Positions 8,729 through 18,131 of a DNA stretch of 64,000 nt are shown in pieces. The position numbers and the translations under genes are program-made. Under the pieces are notes generated by a model. It was not told the origin of the DNA. It saw only the letters and a program-made list of their open reading frames with translations, and did no database searches. Within the stretch, counting starts at the first letter, position 1. Every line of letters begins with the position of its first letter. The stretch is from Microbacterium nanhaiense. Lineage in GTDB: Bacteria > Actinomycetota > Actinomycetes > Actinomycetales > Microbacteriaceae. The stretch spans positions 248,277-312,276 of the forward strand of contig NZ_BMMQ01000002.1 of assembly GCF_014646015.1 (NCBI RefSeq), read 5' to 3'.

Positions 8729-10125
8729 CACACGCGGATCCGGCGAGCTTCTCCGGGGCGGTGCCGCTGCAGCCGCCCGCTCGCGCCAGCATCTGGCGAA
8801 GCCCCTACCTGCTGACCACGATCGGCGCCGTGTCGCTGATCTTCCTGGCGGCCATGCAGTCGCTCGCGGTGACGACCGTGATGCCCACCGTCGCCGCAGA
8901 CCTCGGCGGCGCCGAGCTGTACGCGGTCGCCTTCAGCGGATCCTTCGCGACGAGCATCATCGGAATGGTCGCCTCGGGGGCATGGAGCGACCGGAAGAGT
9001 CCCGCGCAGGCGATGTGGTGCGCCGTCATCGCCTTCGCGGCGGGACTCGTGGTCTGCGCTTCGGCGTCGTCGATGCTGATCCTGGTGCTCGGCCGCCTGA
9101 TCATGGGGCTCGGCTCGGGCGGGCTCGTCGTCGCCCTGTACGTCATCGTGGCCCGGGTCTACCCGGCGAACCTTCATGGTCGGGTCATGGCCTCGTTCGC
9201 GGCGGCGTGGGTCGTGCCGTCGCTCATCGGGCCGGCCGGCGCCGGAGCGGTGACCGAGTTCCTGCACTGGCGCTGGGTGTTCGCGGGCGTTGCGGTGCTC
9301 GCCGCGGGGGCGTTCGCGATGCTCGCCGTCCGCTTGCGGGCGCTCGACCTCTCCGCCCGCGACGTCGACGATTCGCCCGTTGCGCGCCGTCTGCTGCTGG
9401 CCGTGGTCGTCGCGGTCGGCCTGCTCGCGGTGAGCCTCGCGGGGGAGGCCCCCGGGCTCGTCGCCGTGGTCGTCGCGGGCGCCGGCCTCGCGGTGGTCCT
9501 GCTCGCGATGCGGCCGCTGGTTCCCCGCGGTACCTTCCGGGCCGGCCGCGGCCTTCCGAGCGTGATCCTCACGCGCGGGCTTATCGCCGGCGCCTGCTTC
9601 GGCGCGGAGATCTACGTCCCCTATCTGTTGCAGCAGCACTACGGCTTCTCGCCGACCTGGGCGGGCATCGGCTTGACGGTCGGCGCGCTCACGTGGGCCG
9701 TCGGATCCGAGACCTCCGGTCGCTGGGGCGACCGCCTCGGCAACAATCGCCTCGCGCTCGCGGGCGCGGGTCTGCTCGCGCTGGCGTGCGCCACGCTGCT
9801 GACCGCCGCGTGGTTCGATCTGCCCGCGTGGCTGCCGATCGTGTTCTGGGGTTTCGGCTCACTCGGCATGGGGATGCTCTACCCGCGCCTGACGGTGCTC
9901 TCCCTCGCGTACTCGACGGCGCGCAATCAGGGCTTCAACTCCTCGGCGCTGCAGATCTCCGATGGGGTCGGCACCTCGACGATGATGGCGCTCATGGGGC
10001 TCGTGTTCGTCGCCGCGCCCGCTGGCTGGGCGTTCCCCGCCGTCTTCGGCCTGGGCGTCGTCGTCGCCCTGCTCGCGCTCGTGCCGGGCCTGCGCCTGGG
10101 GCATGCCTCGGAACTCGCGCGCTGA
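8725..10125 (+). CDS. MFS transporter, multidrug-efflux-like
   Basis: Inner-membrane transporter of 466 residues with about 14 hydrophobic helices. The first helix ends in the motif TTVMPTVAADLGG seen in DHA-type exporters, and a loop WSDRKSPAQAM stands for motif A between helices 2 and 3. The substrate is unknown. The ATG is preceded by GAGGAG at 8708-8713 and overlaps the stop of a tiny upstream frame. The gene sits alone between the suf terminator and the DUF2975 operon. It is not closely similar by eye to the MFS protein at 661. Confidence 0.85.
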   Translation: MTHADPASFSGAVPLQPPARASIWRSPYLLTTIGAVSLIFLAAMQSLAVTTVMPTVAADLGGAELYAVAFSGSFATSIIGMVASGAWSDRKSPAQAMWCAVIAFAAGLVVCASASSMLILVLGRLIMGLGSGGLVVALYVIVARVYPANLHGRVMASFAAAWVVPSLIGPAGAGAVTEFLHWRWVFAGVAVLAAGAFAMLAVRLRALDLSARDVDDSPVARRLLLAVVVAVGLLAVSLAGEAPGLVAVVVAGAGLAVVLLAMRPLVPRGTFRAGRGLPSVILTRGLIAGACFGAEIYVPYLLQQHYGFSPTWAGIGLTVGALTWAVGSETSGRWGDRLGNNRLALAGAGLLALACATLLTAAWFDLPAWLPIVFWGFGSLGMGMLYPRLTVLSLAYSTARNQGFNSSALQISDGVGTSTMMALMGLVFVAAPAGWAFPAVFGLGVVVALLALVPGLRLGHASELAR

Positions 10126-10147
10126 CAGCGATCATTCAGGCGCACGA

Positions 10148-10184
10148 CTATCGAAAAACGATAGGCTCATATCGTTAGTCGATA
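10148..10184 (+). promoter_or_regulatory. Two tandem operators TATCG-N5-CGATA upstream of the DUF2975/XRE operon
   Basis: Two perfect inverted repeats with identical half-sites, TATCGAAAAACGATA at 10149-10163 and TATCGTTAGTCGATA at 10170-10184. Their centres are 21 bases apart, two helical turns. The second overlaps a possible -10 element GATACT (10181-10186), and the gene starts at 10202. This looks like a repressor site. The XRE protein encoded in the same operon is the obvious candidate, but another regulator is possible. Confidence 0.65.
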
Positions 10185-10201
10185 CTACTTGGGGGTAGAC
10201 C

Positions 10202-10672
10202 ATGACGACATGGGCCACGCGGGGCGCGCAGGCGCTCCTCATTCTGGGCGCGCTCGGGTGCCTCGGGTTGCAGACGGCCCTCGCCCTGAGCGAGATCGGC
10301 CGAACACCGCGGGAGGGCCTCGGCATCGCGGTCGCGATTCTCGGCGTCCTCTTCGTCGTCTGCGTCGAGATCGCGATCGTCTGCCTCTGGCGGCTCCTCA
10401 CCTTCGTGCGAACCGACGTGATCTTCTCGACCCGCGCGTTCCGATTCGTCGACGTGATCGTCGCCTGCTGTGTCGCCGCGGGCGCGCTGGTGCTCACGGT
10501 CGCCGCGCTCCTCGCACCGCTACCGGACAGCGACGGTCCTGCGCCCGGCGTGATCCTACTCATCGGCGTCTTCGGGGCGGGGGTGTGGGGGATCGGGCTG
10601 CTCGTCGTCGTGATGCGCGGTCTCCTGCGCCGCGCCATCGAGTGGCGCGACGAGCTCGAGGTCGTGATCTGA
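10202..10672 (+). CDS. DUF2975 family membrane protein
   Basis: Protein of 156 residues with four predicted transmembrane helices (about 8-28, 40-62, 78-102, 115-138), matching the DUF2975 family. No biochemical function is established for the family that I know of. Such genes are usually followed by a short Xre/Cro-like regulator, as here, where the next start overlaps the stop (ATGA). The operon sits behind two tandem palindromic operators, suggesting autoregulation. Confidence 0.85.
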   Translation: MTTWATRGAQALLILGALGCLGLQTALALSEIGRTPREGLGIAVAILGVLFVVCVEIAIVCLWRLLTFVRTDVIFSTRAFRFVDVIVACCVAAGALVLTVAALLAPLPDSDGPAPGVILLIGVFGAGVWGIGLLVVVMRGLLRRAIEWRDELEVVI

Positions 10673-10875
10673 TGCCCATCGTCGTCGACATCGATGTCAT
10701 GCTCGCCCGTCGGAAGATGGCGGTCGGCGAGCTCGCGGAGCGCATCGGCATCACGCCCGCGAACCTCGCGGTGCTGAAGAACGGGCGGGCAAAGGCCGTA
10801 CGATTCGCCACCCTCGAGGCGCTGTGCCGCGAGCTCGAGTGCCAGCCGGGCGAGCTCCTGCGCTACGAGCCGTAG
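10672..10875 (+). CDS. Short XRE-type helix-turn-helix regulator
   Basis: A 67-residue protein that is almost only a Cro/C1-type HTH domain (VGELAERIGITPANLAVLKN contains the HTH). It resembles YozG-like regulators that travel with DUF2975 proteins. It is translationally coupled to the upstream gene by a four-base overlap and converges with the TetR gene, the two coding regions overlapping by 13 bases at their 3' ends. It probably binds the two TATCG-N5-CGATA sites upstream; that is inference. Confidence 0.85.
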   Translation: MPIVVDIDVMLARRKMAVGELAERIGITPANLAVLKNGRAKAVRFATLEALCRELECQPGELLRYEP

Positions 10876-11399
10876 CGCGTCAGCGCACCGAGGCCCGCCG
10901 CGAAGTCGGCCTCGGTGGCGGCGGCGACGTCCGCCGGCGCCGCGTCGAATGCCCCGATCGCCGCGGCCTGCATGCGCTGCTGAACGAGGTAGCAGTGCCC
11001 GAGGAGGAACTGCGAGAGAACCGTCGCGTCGCGCGTGGGCTCCGCGGATCCGGCGGACGCGCACGCCTCGCGGATCCGCCGGTCGAGCGCTCCGGATCCG
11101 AGGCCGAGCGCGGCCGTCGAGACGACGACCTCGGCGCCGTCGCGGTGCGCCAGCAGGGCGGAGCGGAGCGACCAGGCGACATCGGCGACTCCGCCGCCCG
11201 CCGGAGCCTCCTCGACGATTCGATCGGCGATCGCCGCGAGCAGCGTCTGCTTGTTCTCGACGTGCCAGTACAGGGCGCTCGGTTGGATCCCGAGCGCGCC
11301 GGCGACGCGGCGCATCGACAGATCGGGCAGGCCGATGTCGTCGAGGAGCGCGAGCGAGGCGTCGACGATCGACTCGAGGCTGTGTCCGGAATCGCGCAT
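10863..11399 (-). CDS. bioQ: TetR-family repressor, probable biotin regulator BioQ
   Basis: A 178-residue TetR-type regulator: the N-terminal HTH region contains LSMRRVAGALGIQPSALYWH and the rest is a helical ligand domain. It is divergent from bioYMN. The region between them carries two TGAAC-N3-GTTCA palindromes, close to the BioQ operator described in corynebacteria (TGAAC-N3-GTTAC). I therefore assign it as BioQ, a repressor of biotin uptake genes. The ATG at 11399 is seven bases from a TATAGT hexamer on this strand (11407-11412), so a leaderless message is likely; a longer start at 11435 is possible but would run through the operators. Confidence 0.8.
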   Translation of the reverse strand: MRDSGHSLESIVDASLALLDDIGLPDLSMRRVAGALGIQPSALYWHVENKQTLLAAIADRIVEEAPAGGGVADVAWSLRSALLAHRDGAEVVVSTAALGLGSGALDRRIREACASAGSAEPTRDATVLSQFLLGHCYLVQQRMQAAAIGAFDAAPADVAAATEADFAAGLGALTRYGS

Positions 11400-11414
11400 G
11401 TATCTGACTATACT

Positions 11415-11441
11415 TGAACACCGTTCAGTGAACACTGTTCA
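11415..11441 (+). promoter_or_regulatory. Twin BioQ-type operators between bioQ and bioY
   Basis: TGAACACCGTTCA (11415-11427) and TGAACACTGTTCA (11429-11441) stand one base apart. They lie just downstream of the bioY -10 TATACT (11409-11414) and upstream of the overlapping bioQ -10 TATAGT on the other strand. A bound repressor would block bioY initiation and sit over the bioQ promoter, so one pair of sites would control both directions. Confidence 0.75.
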
Positions 11442-11454
11442 GGAAGAGGTTGGT

Positions 11455-12036
11455 ATGCGTGACACCTGGGAGGCCCGCGACATCGCTCGCGTCGCCGTAT
11501 TCGCCGCGATCATCGTCGTTCTTGGGCTCGTCGGCCCGATTCCCGTCCCCGGGCTCGTGCCCATCACGGCGCAGACGCTGGGCGTCATGCTCGCCGGGGT
11601 GGTGCTCGGCGCGAAGCGCGGGGGCGCCGCCGTTCTCATCGTCTTCGCGCTCGTCGCGATCGGCCTTCCCATGCTGTCGGGTGGCCGCGGCGGGCTCGGG
11701 GTGTTCGTCGGCCCGACCGCGGGGTACCTGATCGGCTGGCTGCCCGCGGCGGTCGTCGCCGGCCTCGTCGCGCACGCGGGCGCACGACGCCTCTCGTGGT
11801 GGCGGGTCGCGCTCGGGGCGGTCGTGGGCGGTATCGGCTGCGCCTACGCGTGCGGCATTCCCGGCGTCGCGCTCGCGACCGGGATCCCGCTGCCGGAGGC
11901 GGCGCTCTCGGCACTCGCCTTCCTCCCCGGCGACGCGATCAAGGCCGTCGTCGCGACGCTGCTCGCCGTGTCGCTCTATCGCGCGTACCCGCCGGCCTTC
12001 CCGCGGGCCGTGCGCCGCGAGCGCGTGGCTCGATGA
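11455..12036 (+). CDS. bioY: Biotin-specific S component BioY of an ECF transporter
   Basis: Substrate-binding membrane subunit (193 residues, about six helices) that captures biotin. The conserved segment PGLVPITAQTLGVMLAGVVL and GGRGGLGVFVGPTAGYLIG are BioY hallmarks. The ATG has AGGAAGAGG just upstream. Together with the following ATPase and T component it forms a complete BioYMN importer. Expression is probably controlled by the divergent TetR gene through two operators in the promoter. Confidence 0.95.
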   Translation: MRDTWEARDIARVAVFAAIIVVLGLVGPIPVPGLVPITAQTLGVMLAGVVLGAKRGGAAVLIVFALVAIGLPMLSGGRGGLGVFVGPTAGYLIGWLPAAVVAGLVAHAGARRLSWWRVALGAVVGGIGCAYACGIPGVALATGIPLPEAALSALAFLPGDAIKAVVATLLAVSLYRAYPPAFPRAVRRERVAR

Positions 12037-12710
12037 TCCGTGCCAGCGGCGTCGGCGTCGCGATCGACGGGACGCGGATCCTCGACGACGTGACGGTGAG
12101 CGTCCCGCAGCCGCGGGTCGCCGTGATCGGCGCGAACGGATCCGGCAAGTCGACGTTCGCGCGCACCCTCAACGGGCTCATCGCGCCCACTGAGGGCGCG
12201 CTCGAGGTCGCGGGGATCGACGTCGTGCGCGAGCCGAAGTCCGCGCGCGGCGCAGTCGGCTTCCTCTTCTCCAACCCCGATGCACAGATCCTCATGCCGA
12301 CCCCGGCGGAGGACATCGCGCTCTCGCTCAAGGCGGCGGGCGTGCCGCGCGCGCTGCGCGCCGAACGGGCCATCGAGGCGCTGCGCGGTTACGGGCTCGC
12401 GGAACACGCGCACCAGCCCGCCTACAGTCTCTCCGGAGGACAGAAGCAACTGCTCGCGCTTGCGGCGGTGCTCGTGCGGCGACCGCGCGTGCTCGTCGCC
12501 GACGAACCCACGACGCTGCTCGACCTCGGAAATGCGCGCATGATCGGTGACCTGCTAACCGGCGGAGTCGCCGAACAGGTCGTCCTCGTCACGCACGACC
12601 TCGAGCTCGCCGCGCGGTGCGATGTCTGCCTGCGCTTCGACGGGGGGCGGCTCGTGCAGGCGGGCGAACCGTCCGAGGTCATCGCGGCGTACCGGGCGGA
12701 ATTCGCGTGA
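12033..12710 (+). CDS. bioM: ECF transporter ATPase BioM
   Basis: ABC ATPase of 225 residues energising biotin uptake. It shows Walker A GANGSGKST, Q-loop region FSNPDAQIL, signature LSGGQKQLLALAAVL and Walker B VLVADEPTTLLD. The ATG overlaps the bioY stop by four bases (ATGA), and the next gene also overlaps its stop, so the three genes are translated in step. Confidence 0.93.
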   Translation: MIRASGVGVAIDGTRILDDVTVSVPQPRVAVIGANGSGKSTFARTLNGLIAPTEGALEVAGIDVVREPKSARGAVGFLFSNPDAQILMPTPAEDIALSLKAAGVPRALRAERAIEALRGYGLAEHAHQPAYSLSGGQKQLLALAAVLVRRPRVLVADEPTTLLDLGNARMIGDLLTGGVAEQVVLVTHDLELAARCDVCLRFDGGRLVQAGEPSEVIAAYRAEFA

Positions 12711-13300
12711 TCCCTCTCGTCCTCCCGCGGCGAACGCCGCTGCACCGCGTTCCCGCCGGCTGGAAGCTCGCCTCGCTCGTCCTCCTGTCGGTCGCCGGGG
12801 CCGTCGCGTCGTCGACCGCGCTCGGGGCGGCGATCGCGCTCGTCGCCACCGTCGCCGTGTATGTCGCCGGCGGCATCGGGATCCGCGAATGGGCGCGTCA
12901 GCTCTGGCGGGTGAAGTGGATCATCGTGCTCCTCGCCGCGATGCAGGCGATCTTCCTGGGCTGGGAGGCTGCCGTCACGGGAACCGCGCGCATCGTCGCG
13001 ATTGTTCTGCTCGCGGCGGCCGTGACTCTCACCACGCCCGTGGCCGACATGCTCGACGCGCTCGAGCGTTGCCTGACGCCGCTCCGGATCGCGCGCGTCG
13101 ACCCCGCGCGCGTCGCGTTCACCATCGCGCTCACGATCGCGATCATCCCCGTCATCTCGCAGCTCGGCGCGCAGATCCGCGAGGCACAGCGTGCCCGCGG
13201 GGTGCGACTCGGGGTGCGTTGGATCGTGACGATGCTGGTGGGCGCGCTCCGCCACGCCGACGACGTCGGCGACGCCCTCACGGCACGCGGGGTCGCGTGA
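12707..13300 (+). CDS. bioN: ECF transporter transmembrane (T) component BioN
   Basis: Membrane subunit of 197 residues coupling BioM ATP hydrolysis to BioY. It has about five helices and two Ala-Arg-Gly coupling motifs, one in EAQRARGVRLG and one near the C-terminus in DALTARGVA, which are typical of EcfT. The GTG start overlaps the bioM stop by four bases. It is the last gene of bioYMN. Confidence 0.92.
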   Translation: MIPLVLPRRTPLHRVPAGWKLASLVLLSVAGAVASSTALGAAIALVATVAVYVAGGIGIREWARQLWRVKWIIVLLAAMQAIFLGWEAAVTGTARIVAIVLLAAAVTLTTPVADMLDALERCLTPLRIARVDPARVAFTIALTIAIIPVISQLGAQIREAQRARGVRLGVRWIVTMLVGALRHADDVGDALTARGVA

Positions 13301-13433
13301 TCGGCTCCCGTGCTCGATCCGGTATCGTGTCCGATCCGGTCGCGTAGATCGTTTGTCCGGGAGGGGCTCCCTATACTGGGAGGCTGGCCCGTTCTGGGCC
13401 TGACTCCTCCCGCGAAGAACAGGTGACCTTTCC

Positions 13434-15032
<1,599 letters not shown>

Positions 15033-15038
15033 AGCCCC

Positions 15039-15122
15039 GGGGCACGCACCCCGCGGCGTTGTCGATCGCTCGTCGCACCTTTGTGCGCCTTCGCTCCTCC
15101 GCCTTGCGGGGCACGCACCCCG
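15039..15122. repeat. Pair of 15-base palindromic direct repeats after the ABC-F gene
   Basis: The sequence GGGGCACGCACCCCG occurs at 15039-15053 and again, exactly, at 15108-15122. Each copy folds on itself (GGGG/CCCC), and a further hairpin GCAC...GTGC lies between them near 15075-15087. The region separates two convergent genes, so the hairpins may end transcription in both directions. Confidence 0.6.
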
Positions 15123-15151
15123 GGCGCTCAGGGCGGCTCGAGTCGCGCGGG

Positions 15152-16015
15152 TCAGCGGGCGTCGAGGAGGGCGTCTTCCTCTTCCATGTCGCGGTCGCGG
15201 CGGCGGGCGCGGCGCGGTTTCTTCGGGCGCTGTAGCTCCTCGAGGTCGTCGAGGTCGTCGTCCTCGTCCGGCTCCTCGTCGTCCTCGCGCGCCGCGCGGA
15301 TCTCGGTGCGGATCATGTACCCGATGAACACGAAGCCCATCACGGCGAACAGGATCCACTGCACCGCGTACGACAGGTGTGGGCCCGGATCCTGCTCGGG
15401 CTCGTCGATCGCGTGGGGGCGCTCCGGCGGCACGGGATCCTCGCTGTCCATGAGCGCGTACGCATCCGAGATCGCCTCGCCGCCGAGCGACGCCGCGATC
15501 GTCGGCACGTGGATCGTCGGCACCTGGCCCTCCGGCGCCGATCGCCCCGAGCGCGGCAGCGGCTCGCTCGGACGCAGACGCGCGACGACCGTGATCTCGC
15601 CCTCGGGCGCCGCCGGCACGGCATCGGGCTTGTCGGCCTCGTAGCCGGGTTCGACCCAGCCCCGGTCGACGACGATGATGCGGCCGTCATCGAGCCGGAA
15701 CGGAACCAACGACTCGTACGCGTTGGTGTTGCCGTGGGACCGATTGCGGGCCAGCAGCTGCTCGTCGACAAGGTATTCGCCGCTCAGCTCGACCGGCCGC
15801 CACTCGTCGTCAGCATCGAAGCCGCTCGTTCCCTCGAGGAGCTCGCTGAGCGGCACGGCGGGCGCGTGATAGTTGTTCGCGATGAGGCCGTTCGCGTGCG
15901 TGCGCTGCTCGTTGCGCGCGAACTGCCAATTCGAGAGGAACGCGCAGGCGATCGCGAACAGGATCGCGAAGACGACATAGCCCGACCAGCGGCGGACGCG
16001 AGACGCGCGCGTCAT
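15152..16015 (-). CDS. SURF1-family cytochrome oxidase assembly protein
   Basis: Membrane protein of 287 residues with one helix at each end of a periplasmic-side domain (helices near 10-30 and 215-240), the SURF1 plan. The N-terminal helix ends in CAFLSNWQFARNEQR, and the conserved segment IIVVDRGWVEPG is present. It helps insert heme a into oxidase, which fits ctaA and ctaB nearby. The C-terminal tail is unusually acidic, then basic. The ATG at 16015 overlaps the stop of the upstream small gene (ATGA), giving a three-gene operon 16610-15152. Confidence 0.9.
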   Translation of the reverse strand: MTRASRVRRWSGYVVFAILFAIACAFLSNWQFARNEQRTHANGLIANNYHAPAVPLSELLEGTSGFDADDEWRPVELSGEYLVDEQLLARNRSHGNTNAYESLVPFRLDDGRIIVVDRGWVEPGYEADKPDAVPAAPEGEITVVARLRPSEPLPRSGRSAPEGQVPTIHVPTIAASLGGEAISDAYALMDSEDPVPPERPHAIDEPEQDPGPHLSYAVQWILFAVMGFVFIGYMIRTEIRAAREDDEEPDEDDDLDDLEELQRPKKPRRARRRDRDMEEEDALLDAR

Positions 16016-16257
16016 GCGGCCGCCTCCGGCAGTGCGGTCGCGGATCCGTCGACGACGCCCCGTTCGACCACGACCGGGAAGGCGCGGGACGCGAGGAAGT
16101 CGCGGAGGTACTCGGCATGCTCCTCGCACGCGAGCCAGACCTTCCGGCGCTCCGGCCCGTGGATCCGCGGATTGCGCCAGACCACGCTGAGGCTCGCGTC
16201 GGCGCTGCACCCGGCGCGCGAACACTGCGGGGAATCGGGGGAGAGGCCGAACATCAT
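16012..16257 (-). CDS. Small protein with a possible zinc-binding Cys/His pattern
   Basis: An 81-residue soluble protein with no named family. It has Cys12 and Cys17, then Cys44-x2-His47 (LACEEHAEYL), which could bind a metal such as zinc. The rest looks like a small globular fold. It overlaps the DUF3099 gene upstream and the SURF1 gene downstream by four bases each, so it is translated with them. The link to oxidase assembly is by context only. Confidence 0.75.
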   Translation of the reverse strand: MMFGLSPDSPQCSRAGCSADASLSVVWRNPRIHGPERRKVWLACEEHAEYLRDFLASRAFPVVVERGVVDGSATALPEAAA

Positions 16258-16610
16258 GCCTGTGGGTCGTCCTTCGCGGTCTCGGTGATCTGGATGACCC
16301 GCGGCTCGTCCTCCGGTGTCCGGGCCTCAGGCTTCGGGGCCTCGAGTGCGAGCTCCGGGCTGACCGCCTGCGCGCCGCCCGTGCGGCCAATCTGGTTCGC
16401 GAACATCACGGCGACCCACGGCAGGAAGATGAACCCCGCGGCGAAGACGAAGGTGTACCAGCCCCAGGGCTGGATCACGACGGCGAGAATCAGGCACGCG
16501 AGGCGGATCGCCATCGTGATGACGTACTGCTTCATGCGTGCGGTCTCGTCGTCTCCCGGAGCCGCCTCGAGAGACGTCGCCGAGGGCGTCTCTCGCCTGC
16601 GGATCTTCAC
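16254..16610 (-). CDS. DUF3099 family membrane protein
   Basis: A 118-residue protein with two transmembrane helices (about 27-48 and 52-73) joined by a short QPWGWYTF loop, as in DUF3099 proteins of actinobacteria. The C-terminal third is polar and Pro/Glu-rich. The function is unknown. The GTG start lies six bases after a TAAACT hexamer on this strand (16617-16622), pointing to a leaderless operon transcript that continues through the small Cys protein and SURF1. Confidence 0.82.
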   Translation of the reverse strand: MKIRRRETPSATSLEAAPGDDETARMKQYVITMAIRLACLILAVVIQPWGWYTFVFAAGFIFLPWVAVMFANQIGRTGGAQAVSPELALEAPKPEARTPEDEPRVIQITETAKDDPQA

Positions 16611-16718
16611 ACTCCCAGTTTAGATCGGCGATGCTTATCGGCGGCCGGACGCCGACGAGAGCCGCGGGGCGCCCGTTAGAGTGGTCTGCGGCCGATATCC
16701 CCTACTCAGGAGTACCCC

Positions 16719-17441
16719 ATGAGCACAGCTGCCACCGCCGACCGCGTCGCCCTCGTCACGGGAGGAAACCGAGGCATCGGCCGCGCGATCGCCGAGCGCC
16801 TCGTGCGCGACGGTTACCGTGTCGCCGTCACCGCCCGCAGCGGATCCGGCCCCGAGGGCACGCTCACCGTCGTCGCGGACGTCAACGATGCAGCCTCGCT
16901 CGACGCGGCCATCGCACAGGTCGAGGGCGAGCTCGGCCCGATCACCACCGTCGTCGCCAACGCCGGCATCACCAAGGACACCCTGCTGATGCGCATGAGC
17001 GACGACGACTTCTCGGCCGTCGTCGACACGAACCTCGGCGGCGCGTTCCGCACCGTCAAGCGCGCCATCAAGAGCATGATCAAGGCGCGCCACGGCCGCA
17101 TCATCCTGATCTCGAGTGTCTCGGGCCTCTACGGTGTCGCGGGCCAGGCGAACTACTCCGCCTCGAAGTCGGGGCTCGTCGGCTTCGCGCGCGCGATCAC
17201 GCGTGAGCTCGGCGGACGCGGCATCACTGCCAACGTCGTCGCGCCGGGATTCATCGAGTCGGACATGACGGCAGAGCTCGACGACAAGACGCAGGCCGAG
17301 TACAAGAAGCAGATCCCGGCCGGCCGCTACGGCACCGGCGAGGAGATCGCGGGCGTGGTGTCGTGGCTGGCCGGCGACGACGCGGCGTACATCTCGGGTG
17401 CGGTGATCCCCGTCGACGGCGGCCTGGGCATGGGCCACTGA
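16719..17441 (+). CDS. fabG: 3-oxoacyl-ACP reductase FabG-like SDR
   Basis: Cytoplasmic NADPH-dependent short-chain reductase of 240 residues. It shows the cofactor motif TGGNRGIGRAI near the N-terminus, NAGITKD, and the catalytic Ser-Tyr-Lys set in SSVSGLYGVAGQANYSASKSG. The lengths and the NAGITKD/IPAGRYG stretches match FabG of fatty acid synthesis (MabA in mycobacteria). The ATG follows CAGGAG at 16707-16712, and a TAGAGT hexamer at 16677-16682 may be the promoter. Other SDR substrates cannot be excluded. Confidence 0.88.
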   Translation: MSTAATADRVALVTGGNRGIGRAIAERLVRDGYRVAVTARSGSGPEGTLTVVADVNDAASLDAAIAQVEGELGPITTVVANAGITKDTLLMRMSDDDFSAVVDTNLGGAFRTVKRAIKSMIKARHGRIILISSVSGLYGVAGQANYSASKSGLVGFARAITRELGGRGITANVVAPGFIESDMTAELDDKTQAEYKKQIPAGRYGTGEEIAGVVSWLAGDDAAYISGAVIPVDGGLGMGH

Positions 17442-17455
17442 GCCGCGAGCCGGTT

Positions 17456-18088
17456 CTACGGCAGAAGCGGGATCACCTGGGAGAGGTCGACGGGGCCGAC
17501 CGAGATCATCGCCGCCGCGCGCACGGCGGGCTTCGCGTTGAAGGCGAGGCCGAGGCCCGCCGCGGCGATCATCTTGAGGTCGTTTGCGCCGTCGCCGATC
17601 GCGATCGTGCGGTGGGCGGGGATCCCGTTCTCGGCGGCCCAGGCCGCGAGATGGTCGGCCTTCGCCTGCGCATCGACGATGTCGCCGTCGACCTCGCCCG
17701 TGAGGGCGCCGTCGGCGACCGCGAGCCGATTGGCACGCCACATGTCGACACCCAGCGTCGGTGCGAGCGTGTCGAGGATCTCGTGGAACCCACCGGAGAC
17801 CACGCCGACGAGACCGCCGCGCGCGTGCACCGCCGAGGTGAGCTCGAGCACACCGGGGGTCGGCTCGATCCGTGAGCGCACGCGCTCGAAGGATGCGAGC
17901 GGAACTCCCGCGAGCTCCTTCACGCGCGAACGAAGGCTCGCCGCGAAGTCGACCTCGCCGCGCATCGCGGCCTCGGTCGCCGCGGCCACCTCGGCCCCGC
18001 GGCCCGCCTCGTCGGCGATGAGCTCGATGACCTCGTTACGGATCAGGGTGGAGTCGGCGTCGAGAACGACGAGAAAACGCGCAGTCAC
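17456..18088 (-). CDS. serB: Phosphoserine phosphatase
   Basis: HAD-superfamily enzyme that makes serine from phosphoserine. Motif 1 is LDADST with nucleophile Asp10 and Asp12; motif 2 is VVSGGF; motif 4 is IGDGANDLKMI. It has 210 residues when started at GTG 18088, lacking the N-terminal ACT domain that some SerB proteins carry. This start is seven bases from a TAATGT hexamer on the minus strand (18096-18101), so I prefer it over an in-frame start at 18175 that would run into the divergent ABC gene. Confidence 0.93.
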   Translation of the reverse strand: MTARFLVVLDADSTLIRNEVIELIADEAGRGAEVAAATEAAMRGEVDFAASLRSRVKELAGVPLASFERVRSRIEPTPGVLELTSAVHARGGLVGVVSGGFHEILDTLAPTLGVDMWRANRLAVADGALTGEVDGDIVDAQAKADHLAAWAAENGIPAHRTIAIGDGANDLKMIAAAGLGLAFNAKPAVRAAAMISVGPVDLSQVIPLLP

Positions 18089-18131
18089 CCGCACCACATT
18101 AGCGGCCCGCGGGGAAAGGTAAGCTCGAGGC
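18089..18131. promoter_or_regulatory. Bidirectional leaderless promoter between serB and the ABC ATPase gene
   Basis: The 43-base gap holds TAATGT (minus strand, 18101-18096) seven bases from the serB GTG, and TAAGCT (plus strand, 18120-18125) six bases from the ABC ATG. Neither start has a well-placed ribosome site, so both messages probably begin at the start codon. Confidence 0.55.

Noticed and set aside
13301..13433. Possible riboswitch or small RNA before the ABC-F gene
   Set aside because: The gap has a TATACT box and short inverted repeats, but no conserved fold or leader ORF with a plausible start was found.
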